13,368 nt of DNA from Phycisphaeraceae bacterium (GTDB taxonomy: Bacteria > Planctomycetota > Phycisphaerae > Phycisphaerales > Phycisphaeraceae), in the NCBI GenBank assembly GCA_003551485.1, contig PUMS01000491.1, positions 1 through 13,368 of the forward strand, read 5' to 3'. The notes under the pieces were generated by a model that worked only from the letters and a program-made list of their open reading frames with translations, had not been told where the DNA came from and ran no database searches. A program made the position numbers and the translations under genes. Below, piece after piece: positions 1-7,667 of this stretch; the first letter of the stretch is position 1, and every line of letters starts with the position of its first letter.

Positions 1-446
1 CCTTCAGCGAAAGCTACCTGACACACCTGCGGGTGCTCCAGAACGTGGGCATGACGCGCATCGACCCGGTCGAGTTCGAGGGCCATCAGATCGTGCCCAT
101 CCGCTTCCTTCAGAGGCTGCTGCCGGATCCGGCCGAGCTGGGCAAACACTACAGGGGCAAGACGTGCATCGGCTGCCAGTTCGAGGGCGTCAAGGACGGC
201 AAGCGCCTGCGAAAGCTGATCTACAACAACGCCGATCACGAGGTGGCCTACCGCGAGACCGGCGCACAGGCGGTCAGCTACACCACCGGCGTGCCCGCCA
301 TGATCGGGGCCAGGATGCTCATCGACGGCCCGTGGCGGCAGCCGGGGGTTTACAACCTCGAGCAACTCGACCCCGATCCGTTCATGGAACAGCTCAACCG
401 CTACGGCCTGCCCTGGCACATCATCGACCGGGATGAGCCGATATGA
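1..446 (+). CDS. Carboxynorspermidine synthase (saccharopine dehydrogenase-like), C-terminal part
   Basis: This is the 3' end of a gene that begins outside the window; the reading frame is open from base 3. The visible 147 or so residues match the C-terminal region of carboxynorspermidine/carboxyspermidine dehydrogenase, a roughly 400-residue saccharopine-dehydrogenase relative. Recognisable stretches are LQNVGMTRIDPVEFEG, LLPDPAELG, GKTCIGC, the substrate-side YTTGVPAMIGA, and the closing DPDPFMEQLNRYGLPW. The enzyme reductively condenses aspartate semialdehyde with diaminopropane or putrescine, using NADPH, to give carboxynorspermidine or carboxyspermidine in the cytoplasm. The N-terminal Rossmann domain is not in view, so cofactor residues cannot be checked. 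The stop codon overlaps the next start in an ATGA, which indicates translational coupling with nspC. A GTG at 33 lies inside the conserved domain and is not a real start. The family assignment is firm; the exact diamine preference is unknown. Confidence 0.9.
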   Translation, partial: FSESYLTHLRVLQNVGMTRIDPVEFEGHQIVPIRFLQRLLPDPAELGKHYRGKTCIGCQFEGVKDGKRLRKLIYNNADHEVAYRETGAQAVSYTTGVPAMIGARMLIDGPWRQPGVYNLEQLDPDPFMEQLNRYGLPWHIIDRDEPI

Positions 447-1624
447 TCCACGCCCCGCCCACGCCCGAGGCCATCGCCATCCGGGCCGAACGGCTCAGCG
501 AAGCGCCTTCGCCCTGCTTCGTGGTCGATGAGGTCCTCATCGAGCGGAACCTGCGGACCATCGACCGCGTCCAGCAGGCCACCGGCGCCCGCGTGCTTCT
601 GGCGCTGAAGGGCTTTGCCATGTGGGGGCTGTTTCCGCTGATCAGCCGTTACCTGGCGGGCACCACGGCCAGCTCGATCCACGAAGCCCAGCTCGGGCAA
701 GAGCAGTTTGGCGGTGAGGTCCACGCCTACGCCCCGGCCTACGCCGACCACGAGATCGACACCTACCTCGACCTGGCCGACCACATCAGCTTCAACTCCT
801 TCAGCCAGTGGCGTCGGTTCCGCGACCGGGTGCGGTCCCATCCGAAGGCGCCGGCGGCGGCGATCCGTGTCAACCCCGAGCACTCGGAGGTGGCCACGCC
901 GATCTACGACCCCTGCGCGCCGCGGTCGCGGCTGGGGGTACCGCTGTCGCAGTTCGACCCCGAGTCACTTGAGGGCATCAGCGGGCTGCACTTTCACACC
1001 CTGTGCGAGCTCAACGCCGATGCGCTCGAGCGCACGCTGGCGGTGTTCGAGCAGCGCTTCGGGCCGTGGCTGGACCGGATGAGCTGGTTCAACTTCGGCG
1101 GCGGCCATCACGTCAGCCGCGCTGACTACGATATCGATCTGCTGATTCAGACCATCACCGACTTCCAGCAGCGTTATCCCGGCCGGGCCATCTACCTCGA
1201 GCCCGGCGAGGCCATCGCCCTCAACGCCGGCGTACTGGTTGCCACGGTGCTGGACGTGATCCACAACGAGGTCGACATCGCCATCCTCGACACCTCCGCC
1301 ACCGCGCACATGCCCGACGTACTGGAGATGCCCTATCGGCCCGAGATCGAAGGCGCGGCCGAGCCGGGCAGAAAACGGTGGACCTACCGGCTGGGCGGGC
1401 TGACCTGCCTGGCGGGCGACGTGATCGGCGACTACAGCTTCGATGAGCCATTGAAGGTGGGCGACCGGCTGGTCTTCGGCGACATGGCGCACTACAGCAT
1501 GGTCAAGACCACGACGTTCAACGGTGTGCCGCTGCCGTCGATCGCGGTCTACAACAGCGAAACACGTTGTCTTCGGGTGCTTCGCCGTTTCGGTTACGCG
1601 GATTACCGGGACCGGCTGGGCTGA
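443..1624 (+). CDS. nspC: Carboxynorspermidine/carboxyspermidine decarboxylase
   Basis: A complete 393-residue PLP enzyme of the alanine-racemase/ornithine-decarboxylase fold (fold type III), close to the usual NspC length. It removes the carboxyl group from carboxynorspermidine or carboxyspermidine, giving norspermidine or spermidine. The PLP-binding lysine is K56 in LLALKGFAMW. Other family hallmarks are FHTLCEL (about 193-199), the phosphate-binding glycine run FNFGGGHH, LEPGEAIAL (about 252-260), the catalytic-region cysteine C322 in LTCLAGDVIGDY, and GDMAHYSMVKTTTFNG near the C-terminus. The ATG at 443 overlaps the TGA of the upstream synthase gene, so the two are translated as a coupled pair, which supports the pathway call. 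No separate Shine-Dalgarno site is needed or obvious. No frameshift or missing motif was seen. Confidence 0.95.
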   Translation: MIHAPPTPEAIAIRAERLSEAPSPCFVVDEVLIERNLRTIDRVQQATGARVLLALKGFAMWGLFPLISRYLAGTTASSIHEAQLGQEQFGGEVHAYAPAYADHEIDTYLDLADHISFNSFSQWRRFRDRVRSHPKAPAAAIRVNPEHSEVATPIYDPCAPRSRLGVPLSQFDPESLEGISGLHFHTLCELNADALERTLAVFEQRFGPWLDRMSWFNFGGGHHVSRADYDIDLLIQTITDFQQRYPGRAIYLEPGEAIALNAGVLVATVLDVIHNEVDIAILDTSATAHMPDVLEMPYRPEIEGAAEPGRKRWTYRLGGLTCLAGDVIGDYSFDEPLKVGDRLVFGDMAHYSMVKTTTFNGVPLPSIAVYNSETRCLRVLRRFGYADYRDRLG

Positions 1625-1644
1625 GGGTGCCATTGCGCAAGGCG

Positions 1645-1677
1645 TTGTGCTTTCTGCCCTTGCAGACATAATATAAA
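1645..1677 (+). promoter_or_regulatory. Possible promoter in AT-rich island after nspC
   Basis: A short AT-rich island in otherwise GC-rich DNA contains TTGTGC (1645-1650), a 16-base gap and CATAAT (1667-1672), which overlaps TATAAA (1672-1677). It fits a loose sigma-70 promoter directed toward the betaine genes. It lies upstream of the 1711-1733 hairpin, so a transcript started here would have to cross that structure. It is weak evidence by itself. Confidence 0.3.
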
Positions 1678-1710
1678 AGATCGTTTTAACTTCTTTCGTG
1701 GCGGGCACTT

Positions 1711-1733
1711 CCGCCCGACCCGCAATCGGGCGG
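1711..1733 (+). terminator. GC-rich hairpin downstream of nspC (terminator or attenuator-like)
   Basis: A perfect 8-bp stem (CCGCCCGA at 1711-1718 with TCGGGCGG at 1726-1733) closes a 7-base loop. It sits 86 bp after the nspC stop. The following bases have only short T runs, so it is not a textbook intrinsic terminator. The left arm can alternatively pair with the preceding CGGGC (1702-1706), making the two folds mutually exclusive. It may end the polyamine operon or act in the leader of the next operon. Confidence 0.4.
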
Positions 1734-1738
1734 CGGGG

Positions 1739-1766
1739 TTGCTTTGAGCCATCGGGCCGTTACAAT
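1739..1766 (+). promoter_or_regulatory. Candidate sigma-70 promoter for the betaine operon
   Basis: TTGCTT (1739-1744) and TACAAT (1761-1766) are separated by 16 bases, a good match to the -35/-10 pattern, just downstream of the 1711-1733 hairpin. Initiation here would give the GSMT gene a leader of about 440 bases. Pattern match only; no start site evidence. Confidence 0.4.
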
Positions 1767-2213
1767 TGACCGTTGGTGGGGGCGATGCACGAACGTGAAG
1801 CGCAAGCGATGCAGATGCAGGCGTACGGGAGGACCGGGTCGTCTGGTTGAATCGTCGCCAGCGTCTTGCGTGAACAGCGTTCTGTCGGTTGCCCGGTTCC
1901 ACTCATGCCCGCAACGTCATCGGGCAACGGCGAACCTTTCCCCCTCCCCGGCGGCCGAGCGGCGGACGCCGGACTGGCTGACAAGTCTATGGCATATCGG
2001 CCGGCGGCACCGCTTCGACGTGCACGGCGCCGACCGGGGGCGGGCAACCGGGGATGAACAAGCCGGGGGACGGGGGACAGGAGGGGTTGAAGGGGTCCCG
2101 TTGCGGGGCCAGGACAAACCGGACAGGTGCAGTGCCGCGGTATGGCAGCGACGGGCCGGGTCGGCCCGGTCGGTGGCGCCGTCGGCCGCACCCCAACGAC
2201 AGGAGGCTCAACC
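1767..2213 (+). promoter_or_regulatory. Long structured leader of the GSMT-SDMT operon
   Basis: No convincing gene is present here: the open frames are GC-driven, have low-complexity translations and match no family I recognise. Visible elements are a C-rich stretch (1937-1948), seven G-runs (2036-2095), a 7-bp GC hairpin with a GGT loop (2152-2168), a second short hairpin (about 2094-2110), and the Shine-Dalgarno site AGGAGG (2201-2206), 7 bases before the GSMT ATG. I compared it with the remembered SAH riboswitch core, because both downstream enzymes produce SAH, and found no match. Its unusual length for a dense genome suggests regulation, but the mechanism is unknown. Confidence 0.4.
2036..2095 (+). 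promoter_or_regulatory. Cluster of G-runs with G-quadruplex potential
   Basis: Seven G-tracts lie within 60 bases: 2036-2040, 2042-2044, 2050-2053, 2065-2069, 2072-2076, 2083-2086 and 2092-2095. The last four have at least four Gs each with loops of 2, 6 and 5 bases, which satisfies the standard G4 pattern. They are on the coding strand and so would be in the mRNA leader, about 120-180 bases before the GSMT start. Confidence 0.5.
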
Positions 2214-3062
<849 letters not shown>

Positions 3063-3067
3063 TTCCC

Positions 3068-3910
3068 ATGAACACCCAGACCAGCCAGCGCGTGCAGGTG
3101 GCGCGCGAATACTACAACAGCAAGGATGCCGACACCTTCTACTTCACCATCTGGGGCGGTGAGGATATTCACGTCGGCCTCTACAAGGATGATGCCGAGC
3201 CGATCTTCGATGCCTCGCGGCGGACCGTCGAGCGCATGGTGGCCAGGCTCGGCAACCTCACGCCGCAGATGTCGGTGATCGACCTCGGCGGCGGCTACGG
3301 CGGCGCGATGCGCTACCTGGCCAGGAGCTTCGGCTGTCGCTGCACCGTGCTCAACGTCTCGGAAGTCGAGAACGAGCGCGACCGGAAGATGAACCGCGAG
3401 CAGGGCCTCGATGACCGGATCACGGTCATCGACGGCGACTTCGCCAGCGTACCGGCCGGGGATGGCGCCTTCGACCATGCCTGGTCGCAGGATGCGATCC
3501 TGCACTCGGACAACCGCGAGAAGGTCGTCAGCGAGATCGCCCGCGTGCTCAAGAGCGGCGGCTCGTTCGTGCTCACCGACCCGATGCAGACCGACGACTG
3601 CCCCGAGGGCGTGCTCGAGCCGATCTACAACCGCATCCACCTCGACTCGCTGGCCACCCCGCGGTTCTACATCGACACCGCCGCCAGCAACGGCCTGGAG
3701 CTTGTCGAGTTCGAGGAGCACGCCCACCAGCTCACCCGCCACTACAGCCGTGTGCGGCAGGAGCTGATCGACCGCCGGCAGCAGTTGCGCGACGCCGGCG
3801 TGAGCCAGCAGTACATCGACAACATGAAAGATGGGTTGCAACACTGGGTCGACGGCGGCCGCCGCGGCTACCTGACCTGGGGCATCTTCCACTTCCGCAA
3901 GCGCGGCTGA
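3068..3910 (+). CDS. sdmt: Sarcosine/dimethylglycine N-methyltransferase (SDMT)
   Basis: A 280-residue class I SAM-dependent methyltransferase that finishes betaine synthesis, converting sarcosine to dimethylglycine and on to glycine betaine, a compatible solute. Family hallmarks are REYYNSKDADTFYFTIWGGE (13-32), DIHVGLY, the SAM loop VIDLGGGYGGAMRYLA (70-85), LNVSEVENER (95-104), the GDF and WSQDAILHS region, LTDPMQTDD, and the closing YLTWGIFHFRKRG. The start is 5 bases after the GSMT stop, with a GAGGAG ribosome site (3054-3059) lying inside the last codons of GSMT, so translation is probably coupled. The separate-gene arrangement matches bacterial two-enzyme betaine pathways, as opposed to the fused GSMT-SDMT of some organisms. 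No damage is seen. A strong terminator lies 50 bp downstream. Confidence 0.95.
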   Translation: MNTQTSQRVQVAREYYNSKDADTFYFTIWGGEDIHVGLYKDDAEPIFDASRRTVERMVARLGNLTPQMSVIDLGGGYGGAMRYLARSFGCRCTVLNVSEVENERDRKMNREQGLDDRITVIDGDFASVPAGDGAFDHAWSQDAILHSDNREKVVSEIARVLKSGGSFVLTDPMQTDDCPEGVLEPIYNRIHLDSLATPRFYIDTAASNGLELVEFEEHAHQLTRHYSRVRQELIDRRQQLRDAGVSQQYIDNMKDGLQHWVDGGRRGYLTWGIFHFRKRG

Positions 3911-3959
3911 GCAGCCCCGCAACCCACACCAACCGCCCCCCCCTCTGCCCCCCCTCCGC

Positions 3960-3994
3960 AAACCGGTCGGCCCCACCGTGGGCCGGCCGGTTTT
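3960..3994 (+). terminator. Strong intrinsic terminator of the betaine operon
   Basis: AAACCGGTCGGCCC (3960-3973) pairs with GGGCCGGCCGGTTT (3980-3993). This gives a 14-bp stem with one U-G wobble and a 6-base loop, followed directly by a T run (3991-3994). It stands 50 bp after the SDMT stop. In the reverse direction no U tract follows, so it looks one-directional. Two C-runs (8 Cs at 3936-3943 and 7 at 3948-3954) lie just before it. Confidence 0.85.
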
Positions 3995-4056
3995 CTGCGC
4001 TGGGGCCGTTGCCCAAGCGATGGCACCCATTCACGCCCGCCCATTGCGGCCATGTC

Positions 4057-4122
4057 GTAGGGTGGGTAGAGCGAGGTCCGCCGAGCGACGGCTTCGACAG
4101 CACTCCGCGTCAAACCCACCAC
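4057..4122 (+). repeat. Palindromic repeat, copy A (with 24-bp internal insertion)
   Basis: It begins GTAGGGTGGGTAGAGCGAGG and ends AAACCCACCAC, the same ends as copies B, C and D. The outer GTGGGT and ACCCAC arms are complementary. Bases 4088-4111 are an extra 24 bp between the GAGCG and AAACCC blocks that the other copies lack. It is oriented opposite to copy B, 98 bp away, in the gap between the convergent SDMT and PL22 genes. Confidence 0.85.
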
Positions 4123-4220
4123 TCACGCTCCCAGCCCCCCTTGCTCGCCGTGACGTGCAATCATCGTGAAGGGCAGTGTGACATCGCCTCGTCCGGCTGA
4201 ATCCGGCGCTGGAAGCGGCA

Positions 4221-4262
4221 GTGGTGGGTTTCGCTCGGCGGACCTCGCTCTACCCACCCTAC
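4221..4262 (-). repeat. Palindromic repeat, copy B (overlaps the lyase stop codon)
   Basis: A 42-bp copy in inverted orientation to A. On the - strand it reads GTAGGGTGGGTAGAGCGAGG, then TCCGCCGAGCG, then AAACCCACCAC. It matches copy A exactly outside the insertion. Its first TAG (4259-4261 on the + strand) is the stop codon of the PL22 gene. A and B could pair into a long hairpin with a loop of about 98 bases. Confidence 0.9.
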
Positions 4263-5419
4263 AACCGCCCGGACAGCAGTGGCAGTTGTTCGATGTCGGC
4301 TGGCACATCCACGGTGTAGACGTTGCCGTAGCCCAGGTCGTCGCTGGTGAAGACGATGCTTCGGCCATCGGGGCTGAGGCGCGGGTGGACGTGGGTCTGC
4401 TGAACGTGGGCCGAGCCGCGGTGGCGGCAGAGGATGCGCGGCGGGGTGAAGCCCTCACCGTCGCGCTGCCACAGCAGGATGTAGGGAAAACGCCCCGCCT
4501 GGCCGTCGCCCACGATCAGGGTCAGGTCGTGGCTGTGAAAGTGGTGCGAATCGTGCGGGAAGGGAAGCTCGACCGCATCGCTGTTGTCGTGGCCGATGGC
4601 GCCGTAGACCGGTCCGGCTGCGGTGCGGCCGTGGTAGCCGATGTGCAGGCCGTCGGCCATCCAGTATTCATGGCCGATGGCCTCACCCTCGCGCTGCGGG
4701 CGGACCTTCCACACCCGGCCCGTGGCCCGGTCCAGGCCCCAGATGCGCTGCTCGACCTCGTGCCAGGGGCCCTCGTGGCAGAAGGTGAGCAGGTTCACCT
4801 GCGTGGGCGAGGTGTTCACGTGGCCGATCCACGCGCGCTCTTCGTGCAGGGTCTGCACGTCCCCACCGGTGGTGGGCACCTGGATCACGCGTGACAGCGG
4901 GCGGGCAAGGAACATCTCGCGAAAGCCCACGTAGCCGCGAAGCATCCGCATCCGCGCTGCCTGGTCGCCGGGCTTGCGCGACAGGCTGGTGCAGATGTAT
5001 TGCCCATCGGCCGTGCAGTTGAGGATCGTGACCGAGAAGTCTTGCGGCGCTTCGTACAGCGTCCGCTCCTGCGGCCGGTGCAGGTCCAGCGCGATCAGTT
5101 CCCGGCCGCGCCAGAAGTAGGCCTCATCCCGCACCGGGTTGAGGCAGGCATAGATGAAGCTGGTCTCATCCGGCGGGCCGGGCATGTCGGCATCGGTGAG
5201 CTGGGTGATCTCGCCCGTGGCCGGCTCGACGCTGTAGAGGTTGGTGCGGTTGAGCCGGTCGGAGCCGAATAGCAACCGCCGGCCCCCATCGTACCAGCCG
5301 TTGTTGGTGAAGTAGAGGTGGTGGCTGTGCCCCTTGTGATCGGTCAGCCGCCGCACCGGCACCCCGGTGATGGGGTCGGGTTCGATGGCGGTTTCACTGG
5401 GAAAGGTGGCGATGGTCAT
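4259..5419 (-). CDS. ogl: Oligogalacturonate lyase, PL22 family
   Basis: A 386-residue protein, about the length of E. coli Ogl as I recall it, with beta-propeller-type repeats. Family PL22 enzymes cleave short oligogalacturonides (pectin breakdown products) by beta-elimination in the cytoplasm. The key residues seem intact: metal ligands H292 (in DSHHF), Q340, H343 and H345 (in VQQTHVHP), the proposed base H250 (in GHEYW), R225 (in EQRIW) and the FCHEGP motif at 213-218. These equivalences come from alignment by eye to remembered Ogl sequences. There is no signal peptide. The ATG at 5419 is the first start after an in-frame stop, and the N-terminus aligns with the family, but no clear ribosome site precedes it. 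It lies 73 bp downstream of the DUF5107 gene on the same strand, so co-transcription is likely. The TAG stop lies inside repeat copy B. True substrate is inferred. Confidence 0.88.
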   Translation of the reverse strand: MTIATFPSETAIEPDPITGVPVRRLTDHKGHSHHLYFTNNGWYDGGRRLLFGSDRLNRTNLYSVEPATGEITQLTDADMPGPPDETSFIYACLNPVRDEAYFWRGRELIALDLHRPQERTLYEAPQDFSVTILNCTADGQYICTSLSRKPGDQAARMRMLRGYVGFREMFLARPLSRVIQVPTTGGDVQTLHEERAWIGHVNTSPTQVNLLTFCHEGPWHEVEQRIWGLDRATGRVWKVRPQREGEAIGHEYWMADGLHIGYHGRTAAGPVYGAIGHDNSDAVELPFPHDSHHFHSHDLTLIVGDGQAGRFPYILLWQRDGEGFTPPRILCRHRGSAHVQQTHVHPRLSPDGRSIVFTSDDLGYGNVYTVDVPADIEQLPLLSGRL

Positions 5420-5466
5420 CAGCGGCTACCGGGTGTTGGCGTCGTGAGTAGAACGATCGGTCATCA

Positions 5467-5478
5467 CGTTTCGAAACG
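5467..5478. promoter_or_regulatory. 12-bp perfect palindrome between the DUF5107 and PL22 genes
   Basis: CGTTTCGAAACG is a perfect 12-bp palindrome inside the 73-bp gap, 48 bp upstream of the lyase start. It could be a dimeric repressor site controlling the lyase or chance; no matching regulator gene is in the window. Confidence 0.3.
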
Positions 5479-5492
5479 GCTCCCCCTCCCCC

Positions 5493-7667
5493 TCAGTGCT
5501 GCAATCGCGGGGGCAGGCCATGTTCGCCCGCCAGCGTCCGTTTGAAAAGTTGCAGCCGCGCTTCAGCGCCGGGCTCGGTGAGCAGTCGGTCGAGGATGGC
5601 CGCAGCGCGGCGGGCGGTTTCATCATCGTCCAGCGCCTCGGCCTTGCGATGCAGCACGTGCCAGGCGAACAGGTCGGCCGGGTCGGTTTCGATCAGCTTC
5701 TTCGCCGGTTCGATGCCCGTGGCGAGGTGGGCGTGCAGCAGCCTCGCGCTCCAGTTGTCCGGCTGATGGTCGATGAGGCGCTCGAGGTTTTGGCGGGCCT
5801 CCTGCTCGCGGCCGTTTCGCAGGTGCAGCATGGCGATGTCGTAATGGGCGGCGGGAGCGGCCTGGCGGGCGGTGAGGGCCCGCGAGAGGTAGCGAAGAAC
5901 GGTCTCTTCATCCGGCTGGTCCTGCTCAAGCATCGCCGCGGCCAGCAGGTGCCAGGCCTCGCCGTCCTGGGAGTTGGCGCCCAGTGCCCGGCCCAGCGCG
6001 GTGACGGCCTCTTCGATCCGCCCGTCGCGCAGCAGCACCCGGCCGCGGTCGGTCGAGCCTTCGGGGTAATCCCGCAGCGCGCCGCGGAAGTTGTTGCCGT
6101 GATTGTCGGCGTTGCCGCGCATCTCGCGGGCGTGGCGGCCGCGCATCGACTGCCAGATGCGGTCGTGGGCCGACGTGTCATCGGGCAGTTCCAGCGGCAG
6201 GGTGATGTCGGCCACCGTGCGGTCATCGAAGCGGACGGTGAACCGGCCGCGATCGGTGGCTTCGGGCAGGTCGATGCTCATCGCCGCGCCGGGTTCGGCC
6301 TCGGCGGGGGCATCGAGCGACCGGCCATCGTGCTCGACGGCGAGGTTCGCCACCTGCCGCAGCGCTGTCAACTCCAGCCGCGGCCCGGCACCCCCCTGCC
6401 CATCGCCGCCGCCGTCATCGGCGTTGACCAGCCGCAGGCCCACGTGCTCGTTGGCGTAATCGACCTTGCCCATGCCGTGGATGAGCGCGAAGTGGTGGGT
6501 CATCTCGTAGCGCTGCCCCGGCAGCAGCCAGCGTTCCACGCCCTCGAAGACGTTGTCCGTGCCGCCCCACAACTCGACGTAGTTGTACATGTGCCGGGCA
6601 TCGCCCTCGGGGTTGAAGCGGCCATCGGCGATGTACCACTGCTTGTTGCCCGGCGCGACGTCGGGGTCGAACAGCCGCAGGCGGTTGACCTTCACCTCGG
6701 GGTAGTAGAGGCCGCTGAAGCCGTAGGGGATGTCCCAGGAAAAGACGCTGAAGCTGCCGGCCCCGCTGCGCTGGCCGATGCGGTTCATCGCCTCGGTGTA
6801 TCGGCCGAAGCCGTGGCCGTTGTGGTCACTCCAGTAAAGGGTCGGGTAGACCCACTCGGTGGTGGTGGGCATCGGCGGGGTGTCGGTGCCGTGGACCTGG
6901 CCCTCGGTGGTGTGACTGCGCGGGTAGTAGACATCGTTCCACAGGCGCTTGCCCTTGCGCCACGGCAGGGGGTTGAAGATGGCGTAGGTGACCTGGAAGG
7001 TGGCATCGCCGGGCCGCAGCGTCACCCGCTGGGTCAGCGGCATGGCCGAGTAGCGGCCGTAGCGCCAGCGCTGGAAGGCCTGGTGGTGGCGCGAGAACTC
7101 CATCCACATCGCCAGTGTGACCGAGCCGTCGTCATGCTCGAACAGGTGCCAGGCGGCCGGCTGGTTCATGCCCAGGCCGTGCTCGTAGAAAGGAAACGAG
7201 ACCTTCACCCCCGACTCCCACCACGGCAGCCAGTCGCGGGCGCGGCCTTCCCAGAAGAAGTGGTCGTAGCCGGTGGTCTTGTCGATCGCCCGCGCCACCA
7301 CGCCGCCGAGCTCGGGAACGATGATGATGCGGACATACGCGTTCTCGAGCACCACCGTCTCGAGTGTGCGCTCACCCTCGAAGCGCCGGCTGTCCCGCAC
7401 GGGGTAGAGCGGCCGGTTGCTGCCGGGGTTTTCCTGGTACTGGTAGGTCGCGGTGTACCAGGGCAACGTCAATTCGCCCTGCGAGACCTCGACGCCTCTG
7501 ACCTCGGGCCAACCTCCCGCCGCCGGAAACGACCGCGCTGCGTCGCCCGTTGGCTTGGGTCTGGTTTCGGTGTCGCCCGCGGCCGAGGCGCAGGCCGTGG
7601 CGGCCAGGGCCGGAGCCAGCAGCGTGAACAGGAATAACGGCGCGGATCGCAGGCGGTGGGTCAACAT
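5493..7667 (-). CDS. DUF5107 domain lipoprotein with C-terminal TPR repeats
   Basis: A 724-residue predicted exported lipoprotein. The N-terminus has basic residues, a hydrophobic stretch LFLFTLLAPALA and a lipobox-like ATAC ending at C26. Residues from about 70 to 390 resemble DUF5107, which has a galactose-mutarotase-like beta-sandwich character: LENAYVRIIIVPELGGVV, DKTTGYDHFFW, WWESGVKVSFPFYEHG and SWDIPYGFSGLYYPE. About 530-690 form TPR-like helices (GRIEEAVTALGRALG, REQEARQNLERLIDHQP). The start at 7667 is preferred because GGAG lies 8 bases upstream; the ATG two codons earlier (7673) would leave only 2 bases. DUF5107 has no established activity; sugar binding or processing at the cell surface is an inference from fold and the adjacent PL22 gene. 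A frame extension back to 7883 is low-complexity and rejected. The gene probably leads a two-gene operon with the lyase. Confidence 0.82.
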   Translation of the reverse strand: MLTHRLRSAPLFLFTLLAPALAATACASAAGDTETRPKPTGDAARSFPAAGGWPEVRGVEVSQGELTLPWYTATYQYQENPGSNRPLYPVRDSRRFEGERTLETVVLENAYVRIIIVPELGGVVARAIDKTTGYDHFFWEGRARDWLPWWESGVKVSFPFYEHGLGMNQPAAWHLFEHDDGSVTLAMWMEFSRHHQAFQRWRYGRYSAMPLTQRVTLRPGDATFQVTYAIFNPLPWRKGKRLWNDVYYPRSHTTEGQVHGTDTPPMPTTTEWVYPTLYWSDHNGHGFGRYTEAMNRIGQRSGAGSFSVFSWDIPYGFSGLYYPEVKVNRLRLFDPDVAPGNKQWYIADGRFNPEGDARHMYNYVELWGGTDNVFEGVERWLLPGQRYEMTHHFALIHGMGKVDYANEHVGLRLVNADDGGGDGQGGAGPRLELTALRQVANLAVEHDGRSLDAPAEAEPGAAMSIDLPEATDRGRFTVRFDDRTVADITLPLELPDDTSAHDRIWQSMRGRHAREMRGNADNHGNNFRGALRDYPEGSTDRGRVLLRDGRIEEAVTALGRALGANSQDGEAWHLLAAAMLEQDQPDEETVLRYLSRALTARQAAPAAHYDIAMLHLRNGREQEARQNLERLIDHQPDNWSARLLHAHLATGIEPAKKLIETDPADLFAWHVLHRKAEALDDDETARRAAAILDRLLTEPGAEARLQLFKRTLAGEHGLPPRLQH

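Noticed and set aside
1740..2213. SAH or SAM riboswitch upstream of the methyltransferase genes
   Set aside because: I looked for the conserved SAH-riboswitch core and did not find it; only unassigned hairpins and G-runs are visible. A covariance search could overturn this.
4057..4262. Small open frames across the repeats with peptides such as TSLYPPY or VGRARSAER
   Set aside because: These come from translating the repeated palindrome; the same peptides recur in both orientations at the second doublet.
5496..7637. A 713-codon + strand frame opposite the DUF5107 gene
   Set aside because: The - strand carries a lipoprotein signal, the DUF5107 motifs and TPR repeats; the + strand translation shows none.
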